Numbered from the stretch's first letter, positions 37,234 to 46,231 are shown. The stretch is DNA of 64,000 bases from Oscillospiraceae bacterium (GCA_022483045.1 JAKVOA010000001.1:767750-831749); one strand, 5' to 3'. Notes: generated by a model from the sequence alone, not told the origin. Numbers and translations are program-made.

Positions 37234-38514
37234 TTAGGGAACCAGTATCCCATTGCAGTCATCGTCTGCTGCTTCTGTAATTTTGACCGGCAGAATCTTT
37301 CCAGTCAATTCTTTTTCGCTTTTTATAAAGACAGGGGTGTAGTTTGGCGTATACCCCTCCAGAGCACCGTTTTCCCGGCGGCGCTCAAATAAAACGGGTT
37401 CGGTTAAGCCGACCTGCTGCTGCAAAAAGGCGCTGCGCGTTTCCCGGGTGACAGCAATCATTCGGTGACAGCGGCGCTCTTTTTCTGCTTTTGGCACTTG
37501 TCCGGGGAAATCTGCTGCACGGGTTCCCGGCCGCTGCGAATACGGGAACACGTGCACTTTTGCAAAGGCAATTTCCCGGGCAAAGGCAAGGCTCTGTCTG
37601 AATTCTTCCTCTGTTTCACCCGCAAAACCAACCATAATATCCGTGGTCATGGCAGCGTTTGGAAAAGCGGCCCGCAGGTTTTGCACAATTGTGCGGTATT
37701 CATTGGCAGTATAGTGGCGGTTCATTCGCTTTAAGGTGGCGTCGCAGCCGCTCTGCAGGGAAAGATGAAACTGCGGGCACAGTTTTTTTTGTGCGGCCAG
37801 GCGTGCAATAACCGGCGGGGTCAGCTGCTCCGGCTCAAGCGAGCCGAGCCGCACACGCTGAATACCATCAATTTGGCAGGCGGCGTCGACTGCATCACAC
37901 AAGTCAAGCCCCAGGTCCTGCCCATAGGCGGGCAGGTTAATACCGGTCAGCACCACTTCTTTGTAGCCGTGCCTGCCAAGCTGTGCCAGTTCGTCTTTTA
38001 AGTCGTTCAGCGGCTTTGAGCGCACCCGGCCGCGTGCGTAGGGAATAATGCAGTAGGTACAAAAGCGGTTGCAGCCGTCTTCTATTTTGACAAAGGCGCG
38101 GGTCCGCTCGTAGAAGTCTGTGACTTCCATTGATTCAAACTTTTTACCGTGCGGCTCAATATCGACAATCCGCTGATGGGTGGAGAGGTACTGCAGAATA
38201 TGCGGCACCAGAGAAGCGCGGTTGGAGTTACCCAAAACAATATCCGCGTCAGAAAGAGCGGCCGATTTTTCGGGGAAAGCCTGTGGCATACAGCCGGTCA
38301 GAATCAAGACGGCAGTCGGGTTTTCCCGCCGGGCGCGGTGCAGGGTTTGGCGGACTTTGTGGTCGCTTTGTGCAGTGACTGTACAGGAATTGATTAAAAT
38401 AATGTCAGCCGGACCGTCGCAGACGGTAAAGCCAGCCTGCTCCAGCATTTTCAGCATGGCCTGTGTTTCGTATTGATTTACTTTGCAGCCTAATGTAATG
38501 GCGGATACTTTCAT
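37234..38514 (-). CDS. mtaB: tRNA ms2t6A methylthiotransferase MtaB
   Basis: Radical-SAM enzyme that adds a methylthio group to t6A37 of tRNAs. The N-terminal UPF0004 domain holds LGCKVNQYETQAM and cysteines at about 10, 45 and 79; the radical-SAM cluster motif CNRFCTYC lies near 150; a C-terminal TRAM domain follows. The 426-residue length fits MtaB better than MiaB. The ATG at 38514 has AGAGGAA upstream. It lies 31 bases after the ABC-F gene and is probably cotranscribed with it. Confidence 0.93.
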   Translation of the reverse strand: MKVSAITLGCKVNQYETQAMLKMLEQAGFTVCDGPADIILINSCTVTAQSDHKVRQTLHRARRENPTAVLILTGCMPQAFPEKSAALSDADIVLGNSNRASLVPHILQYLSTHQRIVDIEPHGKKFESMEVTDFYERTRAFVKIEDGCNRFCTYCIIPYARGRVRSKPLNDLKDELAQLGRHGYKEVVLTGINLPAYGQDLGLDLCDAVDAACQIDGIQRVRLGSLEPEQLTPPVIARLAAQKKLCPQFHLSLQSGCDATLKRMNRHYTANEYRTIVQNLRAAFPNAAMTTDIMVGFAGETEEEFRQSLAFAREIAFAKVHVFPYSQRPGTRAADFPGQVPKAEKERRCHRMIAVTRETRSAFLQQQVGLTEPVLFERRRENGALEGYTPNYTPVFIKSEKELTGKILPVKITEAADDDCNGILVP

Positions 38515-38545
38515 GAAAAAATTCCTCTTTTGTATCGGTTCAGTT

Positions 38546-40453
38546 TTACTGCGCAGTCTCAACCTGCTGAGAAAGTGTTTCCCAGTCCTGCAGCAGACGG
38601 TCATCTTTGGCCTTTGCGTCCTGCAGCTGCTGTGTCAGGTCCAGTGCTTTTTCATAGTCGCTGGCAGTTTCCGGATCAGACAGCTGTTGGTTCAGGCCGC
38701 TCATCTGTGTCTCCAGTTTGTCTATGCGGTCTTCCAGGCGCCGCAGCTGTGCCTTTTGTTTGCGCAGAGCGGCCTGCTGCACTTTGCGCTGTTGATATTC
38801 ATTTCCTTTTGGCTGTGTTTCTTTCTGCGCCTGCTCCTGTTGTTCCTGCTGCACTTTGCGCTGCTGCAGAAAGCTGTCGTAGCTGCCGGTGTATGGAATG
38901 GCCCCATCGGGTGTCAGCCAATAGATACGGTCAGCCAGTTTATTGATTAAATACCGGTCATGCGAAATAATAAAGAGTGTACCCTCATACTGCTGCAGGG
39001 CTGCTTCCAGTGCTTCTGTGGAGTAGATGTCCAGGTGGTTGGTCGGTTCGTCCAGCAGCAGAAAGTTTGCTTTGCCCAGCATCAGCCGCAGCAGCAGCAC
39101 ACGGGCACGCTCTCCGCCGGAAAGTGCGCTGACCGGCTTAAACACGTCCTCATCGTGAAATAAGAAAACAGCCAGTGCAGAGCGGACCTCGGTTTCGGTC
39201 ATCTGCGGGTAAGCGTCCCAGATTTCGTCGATGACGCGCTTTTCCATGTGCAGGTTGGTCTGCAGCTGGTCGTAATAGCCGATCGAAACATTGGTGCCAA
39301 AGCGCACACTGCCCTCTTCTGGATGGTACTGCCCTAAAAGTGCCTTAAATAAAGAAGTCTTGCCGCAGCCGTTTGGTCCCAGCAGAAAGACCCGCTCACA
39401 GCGGTGAAGCTCCAAAGAAACATTTTGAAACAGCGTATTTCCGTCAAAAGAAAGTGAAAGATCTTCGGCGGTCAGCACATCGTTTCCGCTACGCTGCGGC
39501 ACCGGAAAGGAAAACGCCAAGTGCTCTTCCTTTGCTTCCGGTGTAACCAGGGTAGTCTCTAAGCGGGCAATCGCTTTTTCTTTGCTTTCAGCCGTTTTAA
39601 TACTCTTTTCGCGGTTCCAGCGCTTGAGCTGTGTGACAACACCCTCCAGCCGCTGAATCTCGTGCTTTGTGTTTTCATATTGACGCTCTTCAGAGAGAGA
39701 ATTTAGATTTTTCTGCTCCTGAAAAGCTGTGTAGTTTCCCTTGTAGGTTGTCAGGTGCCCGCCGTGCATTTCAAAAATGCGGCCGCACAGGCGGTCCAGA
39801 AAATAGCGGTCATGCGAAATAACCATAAAAGCGCCGTTCCAGCCACGCAGAAAGTCTTCCAGCCACTCTACGCTTTGAATATCCAAATGGTTGGTTGGCT
39901 CATCCAGCAGCAAGAGGTTTGCGCCGGAGAGCAGCATCTTTGCCAGCTGCAGTTTTGCCCGCTGTCCACCACTTAAAACGCCGACTGTTTGCCCCATCTG
40001 CTCGTCCGTAAAGCCAAGACCCAAAAGAGCGCTGCGGGCACGTGCTCTGCAGGTAAGGCCGCCCTCCTGTACAAAGCGGTCATTTAAAACAGCCTGCCGT
40101 GCAATGCGGTCGTCGGTGGGGTGAACAGTGATTTCGTTATTCAGTTCATTCAGTTCATTTTCTATTTTCAGCAGGGGAGAGAAAACCGTGAGTACTTCAG
40201 CGTACGCGGTGCGGTCTAGGTCGCGGCAGACGTGCTGCTCCATATAGCCTAAAACAGTGCTGTTGGCTTGATAAAAGCTGCCGGCGTCCGGCGTATATTC
40301 CCCTGTCAGGGTTTTAAAGAGGGTCGTTTTTCCAGAGCCGTTTACACCAACCAAACCAATACGGTCATTCTGCTGTACCTCAAAAGATACATCCTGAAAG
40401 ATCGTATTGGAACCAAAACTCTTTTCCAGGCTGCTTACGCCGAGTACTGCCAT
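38546..40453 (-). CDS. ABC-F family ATP-binding protein
   Basis: 635 residues with two ABC domains in tandem and no membrane segments. Domain one has GVNGSGKTT near 37, LSGGQRAKLQLAKMLL and LLLDEPTNHLD; domain two has GPNGCGKTS near 360, LSGGERARVLLLRLMLG and LLLDEPTNHLD. The linker between them and a C-terminal coiled coil (about 540-635, rich in Gln, Lys, Glu) are typical of the Uup/EttA-like translation factors. Some ABC-F proteins protect ribosomes from antibiotics; nothing here shows which class this is. Confidence 0.92.
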   Translation of the reverse strand: MAVLGVSSLEKSFGSNTIFQDVSFEVQQNDRIGLVGVNGSGKTTLFKTLTGEYTPDAGSFYQANSTVLGYMEQHVCRDLDRTAYAEVLTVFSPLLKIENELNELNNEITVHPTDDRIARQAVLNDRFVQEGGLTCRARARSALLGLGFTDEQMGQTVGVLSGGQRAKLQLAKMLLSGANLLLLDEPTNHLDIQSVEWLEDFLRGWNGAFMVISHDRYFLDRLCGRIFEMHGGHLTTYKGNYTAFQEQKNLNSLSEERQYENTKHEIQRLEGVVTQLKRWNREKSIKTAESKEKAIARLETTLVTPEAKEEHLAFSFPVPQRSGNDVLTAEDLSLSFDGNTLFQNVSLELHRCERVFLLGPNGCGKTSLFKALLGQYHPEEGSVRFGTNVSIGYYDQLQTNLHMEKRVIDEIWDAYPQMTETEVRSALAVFLFHDEDVFKPVSALSGGERARVLLLRLMLGKANFLLLDEPTNHLDIYSTEALEAALQQYEGTLFIISHDRYLINKLADRIYWLTPDGAIPYTGSYDSFLQQRKVQQEQQEQAQKETQPKGNEYQQRKVQQAALRKQKAQLRRLEDRIDKLETQMSGLNQQLSDPETASDYEKALDLTQQLQDAKAKDDRLLQDWETLSQQVETAQ

Positions 40454-40509
40454 GTTGTTTCTTCGTCTCCATCTATGTATAAGATAAAAAATTTACTGTA
40501 TTCTATGTA

Positions 40510-40532
40510 TAGGCCTTTTTGCAAGGCCTATT
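40510..40532 (-). other. Hairpin at the 5' end of the ABC-F mRNA
   Basis: ATAGGCCTT and AAGGCCTAT pair perfectly around GCAAA, starting essentially at the predicted transcription start. It is not followed by a T-run. Confidence 0.5.
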
Positions 40533-40537
40533 TAGCT

Positions 40538-40566
40538 ATTATACTGAAACAGGGCGCCAAAAGCAA
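40538..40566 (-). promoter_or_regulatory. Putative sigma-A promoter of the ABC-F/mtaB unit
   Basis: On the minus strand TTGCTT (40561-40566) and TATAAT (40538-40543) with 17 bases between. Confidence 0.75.
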
Positions 40567-40568
40567 GT

Positions 40569-41003
40569 TTACAGCATGCCTTTCAGCTGCTCAATGGACT
40601 TTTCCTCTTCACGAATCAGGTCTTCGGCAAGCTTGCGCGAGTCACTGTCCGCTTCGGGCAGGTCATTCAGGCGCTTTTGCAGATCGACAATTCCCATTTC
40701 GGTACCCTGTATCATCATTTCTGCAAGATGCCCGGCAGAGCTGTCTGCAAGTGTGTTCATCTGTATGCCGCCCCACAGCATAGCTTTCTGCATAGGCTTG
40801 CTGCCTTCTTTCGGGGCTTTTCCTTTGTTGGTCAATAGCTTTTTTGCGCGGCGCTCGGTTTCCTCGTAATTCCCCAGCTGGCTCATTATCTGGTTTCGCA
40901 TATTGCTGTCTTCTACTTTTGGCAGCAGCAGGTCGGCAGCCTGTGCACCCATGCTGCACACTTTATAGACTTCGTCCAGTATTTCTGTGTTTTCTCCCGG
41001 CAT
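40569..41003 (-). CDS. Uncharacterised all-helical protein
   Basis: I do not recognise this family with confidence. The 144-residue protein is predicted almost fully helical with no signal peptide and no membrane segment: EILDEVYKVCSMGAQAADLL, ETERRAKKLL, HLAEMMIQGTEMGIVDLQKR and EEEKSIEQLKGML look like the four helices of a ferritin-like or coat-protein-type bundle, but clear iron ligands (ExxH) are missing. AAGGAGGG precedes the ATG with good spacing, and the gene is divergent from the asparaginase gene. It is a real gene by SD, codon pattern and length; its function is unknown. Confidence 0.7.
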   Translation of the reverse strand: MPGENTEILDEVYKVCSMGAQAADLLLPKVEDSNMRNQIMSQLGNYEETERRAKKLLTNKGKAPKEGSKPMQKAMLWGGIQMNTLADSSAGHLAEMMIQGTEMGIVDLQKRLNDLPEADSDSRKLAEDLIREEEKSIEQLKGML

Positions 41004-41058
41004 TTTTATGCCCTCCTTTTGTTTGTAGTATTTTGTCCGAAAGAGGCGCGGATAAACT

Positions 41059-41088
41059 GGACAAGCGGCCTTTTTCTGTGCTATACTT
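41059..41088 (+). promoter_or_regulatory. Putative extended -10 promoter for asparaginase
   Basis: TGGACA (41059-41064), 18-base spacer, TATACT (41083-41088) with TGC directly before the -10. Confidence 0.7.
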
Positions 41089-41135
41089 TACAAGCGTACT
41101 TCTAATATTTTCTAAAAAGTAAAAAAGAGTATTTC

Positions 41136-42119
41136 ATGAAAAAAATTTTACTAATTGCTACCGGGGGCACAATTGCTTCCTGCAAAACAAAAGACGGCCT
41201 GACTCCTGCGCTTTCGCCGCAGATGCTGCTCTCTTATATTCCGGAATCTGCGGCTTTCTGTAAAGTGGATCCGCTGCAGATCCTCAATATCGACAGCACC
41301 AATGTCCGGCCGCAGCACTGGCTGCTTATGGCACGTACAGTACAGGAGAACTATAAAAATTACGATGGATTTGTCATATGTCATGGCACAGACACCATGG
41401 CGTATACAGCCGCAGCGCTCTCTTATCTGGTGCGTGACCCGGACAAGCCAATCGTAGTGACCGGTTCGCAGAAACCAATCGATATGGATGTAACAGACGC
41501 GAAAACGAATTTGCTTGACAGCCTGCGCTGGGCCTGCGGCGGGGTGGGTGGTGTCTGCATTGTGTTTGGCGGAAAAGTGATTGCCGGCACACGCGCCAGA
41601 AAAAGCCGTACCAAAAGCTACAATGCCTTTTCCAGTATCAATTTTCCGGACCTTGCTGTTATTCGTGATGGCAATGTCATTCGGTACATCAATCCGGAAA
41701 AACCGCAGGGACCTTTTTTTTCTAACTGCTTAGATACCGCCGTTTCTGTTTTAAAGCTGACGCCGGGCCTTTCTGCAGAGGCTTTTTCAGCGATCGGCAG
41801 TTTGTGCAACGGCCTGATTATTGAGAGCTACGGCGTCGGCGGTGTGCCAGATCTGTATGCTGATGCCCTTGCACAGCTGACAAAAGAGGGAAAGGTGGTC
41901 GTTGTGGCAACACAGGTGCCGCATGAGGGCAGCGACATGGCGGTCTATCGTGTCGGCCATGTGGCCAAAGAGCGCTTTGGCTTGCTGGAAACCTACGACA
42001 TGACCATTGAGTCTACCGTGACCAAACTGATGTGGGTACTGGGGCAGACACGCGACCCGCAGCGTGTAAAGAGCCTTTTTTACCAGACTATCAATTACGA
42101 TGTCCTTTGGGTGCAGTAA
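41136..42119 (+). CDS. ansA: Type I L-asparaginase
   Basis: Hydrolyses asparagine to aspartate and ammonia. The first catalytic threonine lies in ATGGTIAS near residue 8 and the second in HGTDTMAYTAAALSYL near 87, both in family positions. There is no signal peptide, and the 327-residue size suits a cytoplasmic type I enzyme. The SD is weak (AAAAGAG). It has its own extended -10 promoter; the TIM-barrel gene follows after 54 bases. Confidence 0.93.
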   Translation: MKKILLIATGGTIASCKTKDGLTPALSPQMLLSYIPESAAFCKVDPLQILNIDSTNVRPQHWLLMARTVQENYKNYDGFVICHGTDTMAYTAAALSYLVRDPDKPIVVTGSQKPIDMDVTDAKTNLLDSLRWACGGVGGVCIVFGGKVIAGTRARKSRTKSYNAFSSINFPDLAVIRDGNVIRYINPEKPQGPFFSNCLDTAVSVLKLTPGLSAEAFSAIGSLCNGLIIESYGVGGVPDLYADALAQLTKEGKVVVVATQVPHEGSDMAVYRVGHVAKERFGLLETYDMTIESTVTKLMWVLGQTRDPQRVKSLFYQTINYDVLWVQ

Positions 42120-42173
42120 AGTGCGGGGCTTTTTTCTTTTACTGCAGCATATCCATAAATAGGGGGTGTTCTT

Positions 42174-43019
42174 TTGCAAGTTGGAATTTCGACTGCGTGC
42201 CTTTACCCGGCACTGCTGGAAAAAAGCCTTGCAGAGCTGCTGAAACTCGGCTTTCGGCGCTTTGAGTTTTTCTTTAACACAGTCAGTGAACTGCAGCCCC
42301 AATATGTGCGCGGCCTTGCGGAGATGATGCACCGGTATGGCGCAACCGCAAAAAGCGTGCATCCCTTTACATCCGGATATGAAAGTTTCCTGCTGTTTTC
42401 CGGGTATGAGCGCCGCTTTGAGGACACTGTAGAGTTTTACAAATCTTATTTTGAGGCGGCAAATATTTTGGGTGCAAACCTGCTGGTGCTGCATGGCCAG
42501 CGCCTTGAAAAACAGGGAGATATGTCGGCAGAAGCATATTTTGAGCACTACCACAAACTGCTTGAGACCGGCCGCTCTTTTGGCATAACGGTCGCACAGG
42601 AAAATGTCAATCGCTTTCGCAGCAGCGACCCGCCTTTTCTGGTGCAGATGCGCAGCTATCTGCACAATGACTGCGCTTTTGTTTTAGATATCAAGCAGTC
42701 TGTGCGGGCGGGGTACAGCCCGTTTGAGACTTGTGCAGCAATGGGGGAGCAGCTGGTGCATGTGCACCTGAATGACAACAACCTGCCGGGAAAGACCTGC
42801 CTTCTGCCGGGCTTTGGCCGCATGGATTATTCCCGTCTGATGCATCAGCTTGTCCGCCAAAACTATCAGGGCGACTGCATTATTGAGGTGTACCGCAGCA
42901 GCTTTGACAAGCCTGCAGAGCTACTGCAGGCAAAAAAAACAACCGAGCAGCTGCAAGGAGAGTTCGAGCAGCTTGCGGCGGTGCCATATGTCTGCAAGCC
43001 CAATTTGCAGACATTGTAA
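42174..43019 (+). CDS. TIM-barrel sugar-phosphate isomerase/epimerase-like protein
   Basis: 281 residues of the AP-endonuclease-2/xylose-isomerase-like fold. Metal-site patches are visible: HPFTSGYE near 63, LVLHGQRLEKQGD near 105, TVAQENVNRF near 140, AFVLDIKQSVRAG near 165, LVHVHLNDNN near 195 and IIEVYRSSFD near 236. The substrate cannot be read from sequence; members act on inositols, sugars and endonuclease substrates. The start is TTG 42174, with AGGGGG placed seven bases upstream; no ATG lies in a suitable position. Confidence 0.8.
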   Translation: MQVGISTACLYPALLEKSLAELLKLGFRRFEFFFNTVSELQPQYVRGLAEMMHRYGATAKSVHPFTSGYESFLLFSGYERRFEDTVEFYKSYFEAANILGANLLVLHGQRLEKQGDMSAEAYFEHYHKLLETGRSFGITVAQENVNRFRSSDPPFLVQMRSYLHNDCAFVLDIKQSVRAGYSPFETCAAMGEQLVHVHLNDNNLPGKTCLLPGFGRMDYSRLMHQLVRQNYQGDCIIEVYRSSFDKPAELLQAKKTTEQLQGEFEQLAAVPYVCKPNLQTL

Positions 43020-43086
43020 GGAATGGTTTGTTTGATACTTTGACGTTGCTTTAGAGAGGACAGCAGGAAATGAGGTATGAAAACAG

Positions 43087-43569
43087 ATGAAGTGCCCGTT
43101 TTGTGGCTATGGTGAGAGCAAAGTAATCGATTCCCGGCCGACAGATGAAGGTGAGCGCATTCGCCGCCGCCGTGAGTGTCTGAAGTGTAGTAAGCGCTTT
43201 ACCACTTACGAGGTCATTGAAACAGTACCGATTATTGTAATTAAAAAAGACAAATCGAGGGAAGTGTTCGACCGCAACAAACTGCTGCGCGGGCTGCTGC
43301 GTGCCTGCGAAAAGCGCCCGGTTTCTTTGGCAACGCTGGATCAAGTGGTCAATGAAATCGAAACCAAACTGCAGAATTCGCTTGATCGAGAGGTAGAGTC
43401 CTCTCAAATCGGTGAATATGCAATGGAAAAGCTAAAGGATATCGATGAAGTTGCCTATGTCCGTTTTGCTTCTGTTTATCGGCAGTTTCAGGATATCAAT
43501 ACTTTTATGGATGAGCTAAATCAAATTATGCGGTCCCGCCAAAAAAAAGCTGAACCGTCAAAGAAATAA
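43087..43569 (+). CDS. nrdR: Transcriptional repressor NrdR
   Basis: Zinc-ribbon/ATP-cone repressor of ribonucleotide reductase genes. The N-terminal zinc ribbon has [16 protein letters not shown] and [12 protein letters not shown], and the ATP-cone domain (about 49-139) contains [17 protein letters not shown] and [11 protein letters not shown]. The 160-residue length is normal. GAGG lies 14 bases before the ATG. No nrd genes are in the window. Confidence 0.97.
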   Translation: MKCPFCGYGESKVIDSRPTDEGERIRRRRECLKCSKRFTTYEVIETVPIIVIKKDKSREVFDRNKLLRGLLRACEKRPVSLATLDQVVNEIETKLQNSLDREVESSQIGEYAMEKLKDIDEVAYVRFASVYRQFQDINTFMDELNQIMRSRQKKAEPSKK

Positions 43570-43588
43570 AAGATACTGAAATGATAAA

Positions 43589-43628
43589 AGGGCCCTGCAG
43601 GAATCAAAACCGCAGAAGCCCTCTTTTT
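43589..43628. terminator. Bidirectional terminator between nrdR and the DUF4363 gene
   Basis: AGGGC plus CTGC pair with GCAG plus GCCCT across a short internal loop and run into CTTTTTATTTT on the + strand; the - strand also ends in CCTTTTATC. It separates converging genes. Confidence 0.75.
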
Positions 43629-43642
43629 ATTTTAAAGCGCGA

Positions 43643-44023
43643 TTACAGAATATTCTGCAGCAGCGGCAATTCGCTTTCGCGCAGGTTTTCGGCCAGCGTT
43701 TTTCCGCGGGCACATTCGCTTTCAAACTGCCCTAAGTTGTCGCAGCGGGAAAGGTCTGGCAGGGTCGCCAGAGTTTGGTCGATGGCTTCTAAGCGGGAGT
43801 GGGGCTGAAACGTGCACAAAATCTGGTGCGACTTCTGCCAGTCGCTGCAGGCTTTGCTGCTGAAAGCGTAGGCACTTTTTGCGTCGTTGGCCTGTGCAGC
43901 CTGCTGTGCTTTGTCCAGCGTGCCCGCAAGGCTTTCCGTAAGCACTTTTGTAGTATGACTGCCTGCAAAGCACAAAAAGATTGCTGTAATAAAGATGGCT
44001 GCTGCAATCGCCATGCGCTTCAT
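43643..44023 (-). CDS. DUF4363 family protein
   Basis: 126 residues: a short positively charged start and one membrane segment (AIAAAIFITAIFLCFAGS), then an extracytoplasmic helical domain (TLDKAQQAAQANDAKSAYAF, SDWQKSHQILCTF). Its function is unknown. The ATG at 44023 has AAAGGAGG seven bases upstream and overlaps the stop of the DUF421 gene (ATGA), so the two are coupled. DUF421-DUF4363 pairs recur in Clostridia. Confidence 0.82.
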   Translation of the reverse strand: MKRMAIAAAIFITAIFLCFAGSHTTKVLTESLAGTLDKAQQAAQANDAKSAYAFSSKACSDWQKSHQILCTFQPHSRLEAIDQTLATLPDLSRCDNLGQFESECARGKTLAENLRESELPLLQNIL

Positions 44024-44697
44024 ACACGCTCCTCCTTTGGAATAATTTGAAAATCGCCTTTTGTATTTGCGGTCATAATAAAAATGTCCTCGGCGCGCAC
44101 ATTCTTTTGGCGCAGGGTATCGTTCAGCCAGGTAAGGCTTTTGCCGCACAGCTGCAGCGCTGCATTGCTGATGTTTCCGTCACTGACAACAACGGTTTCA
44201 ATGCCGGTGTTTGGTACGGCAATGCCCAGCATGCCGGCAGTGGGCTGCTCTTTGTCGGGCTTTTTAATCACGCTCATGCGGCCGTCTGTTTCGACAATGG
44301 CATAGGCCACGTCTTTTAAAGAAAACACATTCTTTTCCCGCAGCTGCTCAAATAGATCCTCGGTTGTCAGGCGCAGTTTGCGCATTTCGTTCTGTTGAAC
44401 AGTTCCGTCTGCAATAATGATAATGGGTTTGCCACAAATCAACCTGCGGAAACCGCCGCTTTTCATCATAGACCATGAGGTTACCAGCTCACAGACTACC
44501 AGAATTGCAATCGGCAAAATGCCGCTCACCAGCGGCTGCCCGCTGTCCTGCATCGGAATTGCCGCAATATCGGAAATCAGCAGCGTTACCACCAGTTCAC
44601 TGGTTTGCAGCTCACTGATCTGCCGCTTTCCCATCAACCTGACCGCTGCTATAATGAGTATGTATAGCAGCAGAGTACGAATAAAAGAAATTGTCAT
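44020..44697 (-). CDS. DUF421 (YetF-type) membrane protein
   Basis: 225 residues: three membrane segments in the first 90 residues (LLLYILIIAAVRLMGKRQIS, LPIAILVVCELVTSWSMMK) and then a cytoplasmic domain with GKPIIIIADGTVQQNEMRK and the LTTEDLFEQLREKNVFSLKDV segment that marks the family. The MGKRQISELQTSELV stretch is especially conserved. Several Bacillus members (YetF, YrbG, YdfS types) are linked to spores; the molecular role is unknown. SD is GGTGAT. Confidence 0.88.
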   Translation of the reverse strand: MTISFIRTLLLYILIIAAVRLMGKRQISELQTSELVVTLLISDIAAIPMQDSGQPLVSGILPIAILVVCELVTSWSMMKSGGFRRLICGKPIIIIADGTVQQNEMRKLRLTTEDLFEQLREKNVFSLKDVAYAIVETDGRMSVIKKPDKEQPTAGMLGIAVPNTGIETVVVSDGNISNAALQLCGKSLTWLNDTLRQKNVRAEDIFIMTANTKGDFQIIPKEERV

Positions 44698-44751
44698 GTT
44701 TTATCACCGCAGACTAGTCTTTGCAAACCGCCGCAAAAAATACGCCTAACG

Positions 44752-44791
44752 AAAAAGAAGCCGGCTCTTTCCACTTTAGAAAGAACCGGCT
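44752..44791 (-). terminator. Terminator after the minus-strand glycosyltransferase gene
   Basis: On the minus strand AGCCGGTTCTTTC and GAAAGAGCCGGCT pair (one wobble) around a seven-base loop and are followed by TCTTTTTCG. Confidence 0.85.
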
Positions 44792-44811
44792 GCCTTGTAT
44801 TTTGATTTGAA

Positions 44812-46065
44812 TTAAAAAGGCTGAATCGTCTGTGCGAAAGCCTCAAAATTTTTGTCCGCCTGAAATGACTTTTCCCACAAAGCCCGGCAGGCGGCCCTTT
44901 CAGCAGCAGCTTTTTCGGCCGGCTGACCAGCGGCTGCCTGAAGTGCTTTTGCCAGCACTTCAGGGGTCAGGTCCGCAGGCAGCAGCTGACCGGTTTCACC
45001 GGTGCGCACCAGTTCACCGGTTCCGCCAACGTCTGTTGCTATTGCCGGTATGCCAAAAGAGGCAGCTTCTATAATGGAAACCGGCAGGCCTTCACTGCTG
45101 CTGGTGTTTACAAAGAGATTGACCGGCGTCGTTTGGTAAAAAGACATCAGGTCTTTGTTTGGCATAGCGCCGCGCAGGTCCGTTTCCATAAATGCAAGAT
45201 GTTCTTTTGCAAAAGAACGCAAACTTTCCAGTGTATCGCCGTCACCAATATGGGTCCATTTTAGTTTGATACCGCTGTCCTGCAGAAGGGAGAGCGCCTG
45301 CGCCAGCAGTTCTACACGCTTTACCGGGGCAATATGGCAGCAGCTGACAATATGAAAAACATCTTTTTGCGGTACAGGGCCAAGGCCGTAATCGTGGGTG
45401 CCAAGATAAGAGGTGTGCACCTTTCCGCGGCCTTCCGGCCAATGCTTTAAAATATAAGCGGTGCCGTCATTACTGCAGGGATAGACAGCGTCCAGGTCTT
45501 TGAGTAGATAGGGGCGCAGCGGCAGGTAACCGCTGGGCTGCCGTTCCTGGTACAGATCATACCGGTGTGCCCGGCAGACCGCCTTGCAGGATTTTACCGG
45601 ACAGTATTTTTTCAGTTGGTTTGCAGCCACGGCAACATCGTAGAACCAATAGGCGTAAAAAGTAACGCCATCGTACTGCGCCAGGTTATTTGCCATCAGC
45701 TGCTTTCTGCATTCGCCAAACACCAGTTCACTTTTGGCAATGAAGTAATGCAGAAAAGCCCATGCTTTGGGGCTTGCTACTGCGGCTTTGCGCTCGTCAC
45801 GGCCGGCAAAGCCATGCTTGTTTCTAGAAAACAAAAGCGCTACCGCGGCGGCGGGCAGCCTGCGGCGGATACTGCTTGCGGCAATCCGGCAGACCGTCAC
45901 ATTTTCAGGTACCGTACGGGTCTGCTGAGCGTTGTCAGCCGTACTGGTCGCAATTAAAAATATGTGATTAAAGGACTTCGCCAAAAAAGAGATTTCGTCC
46001 TCAATAAATTCTTCCCCTTTGTCAAACGGGTAGACCTTTGTAAGCATAACAAGACAGTCTTTCAT
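44812..46065 (-). CDS. Family 4-type glycosyltransferase
   Basis: 417-residue GT-B fold enzyme without a signal peptide. The C-terminal half shows the donor-site pattern: FHIVSCCHIAPVKRVELLAQ near 243, WTHIGDGDTLESL, then the LFVNTSSSEGLPVSIIEAAS segment with the family E(x)7E and the AIATDVGGTGELV motif. The N-terminal acceptor domain starts LVMLTKVYPFDKGEEFIEDE. The sugar and acceptor are unknown. GGAGGAAG precedes the ATG. The gene is divergent from two further glycosyltransferase genes, suggesting a small surface-polysaccharide cluster. Confidence 0.85.
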   Translation of the reverse strand: MKDCLVMLTKVYPFDKGEEFIEDEISFLAKSFNHIFLIATSTADNAQQTRTVPENVTVCRIAASSIRRRLPAAAVALLFSRNKHGFAGRDERKAAVASPKAWAFLHYFIAKSELVFGECRKQLMANNLAQYDGVTFYAYWFYDVAVAANQLKKYCPVKSCKAVCRAHRYDLYQERQPSGYLPLRPYLLKDLDAVYPCSNDGTAYILKHWPEGRGKVHTSYLGTHDYGLGPVPQKDVFHIVSCCHIAPVKRVELLAQALSLLQDSGIKLKWTHIGDGDTLESLRSFAKEHLAFMETDLRGAMPNKDLMSFYQTTPVNLFVNTSSSEGLPVSIIEAASFGIPAIATDVGGTGELVRTGETGQLLPADLTPEVLAKALQAAAGQPAEKAAAERAACRALWEKSFQADKNFEAFAQTIQPF

Positions 46066-46189
46066 CCGTCTTCCTCCCCAATGCAGCCCATGCGGCTGTG
46101 CAGTGCATTTCAGCTTTCTATATCAGCATACAGAATAGCATATTCGCCGCAATTTTACAAGTATTGCCGCAGCGTCAGGCAATTTTTCG

Positions 46190-46218
46190 TTGTATTGAAG
46201 AAGTTGGAATGCTATAAT
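46190..46218 (+). promoter_or_regulatory. Strong extended -10 promoter for the glycosyltransferase-mur block
   Basis: TTGTAT (46190-46195), 17-base spacer, TATAAT (46213-46218), with TGC before the -10. It probably drives the GT genes and possibly murE-murF. Confidence 0.75.
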
Positions 46219-46231
46219 GAAAGAACAATAT

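Noticed and set aside
40451-40475. Small upstream ORF in the ABC-F leader
   Set aside because: An ATG about 19 bases before the ABC-F start opens an overlapping frame of about 30 codons but has no SD; too weak to call.
41787-42665. 292-codon antisense ORF spanning the asparaginase and TIM-barrel genes
   Set aside because: Spans two well-supported genes and an intergenic gap; no family features.
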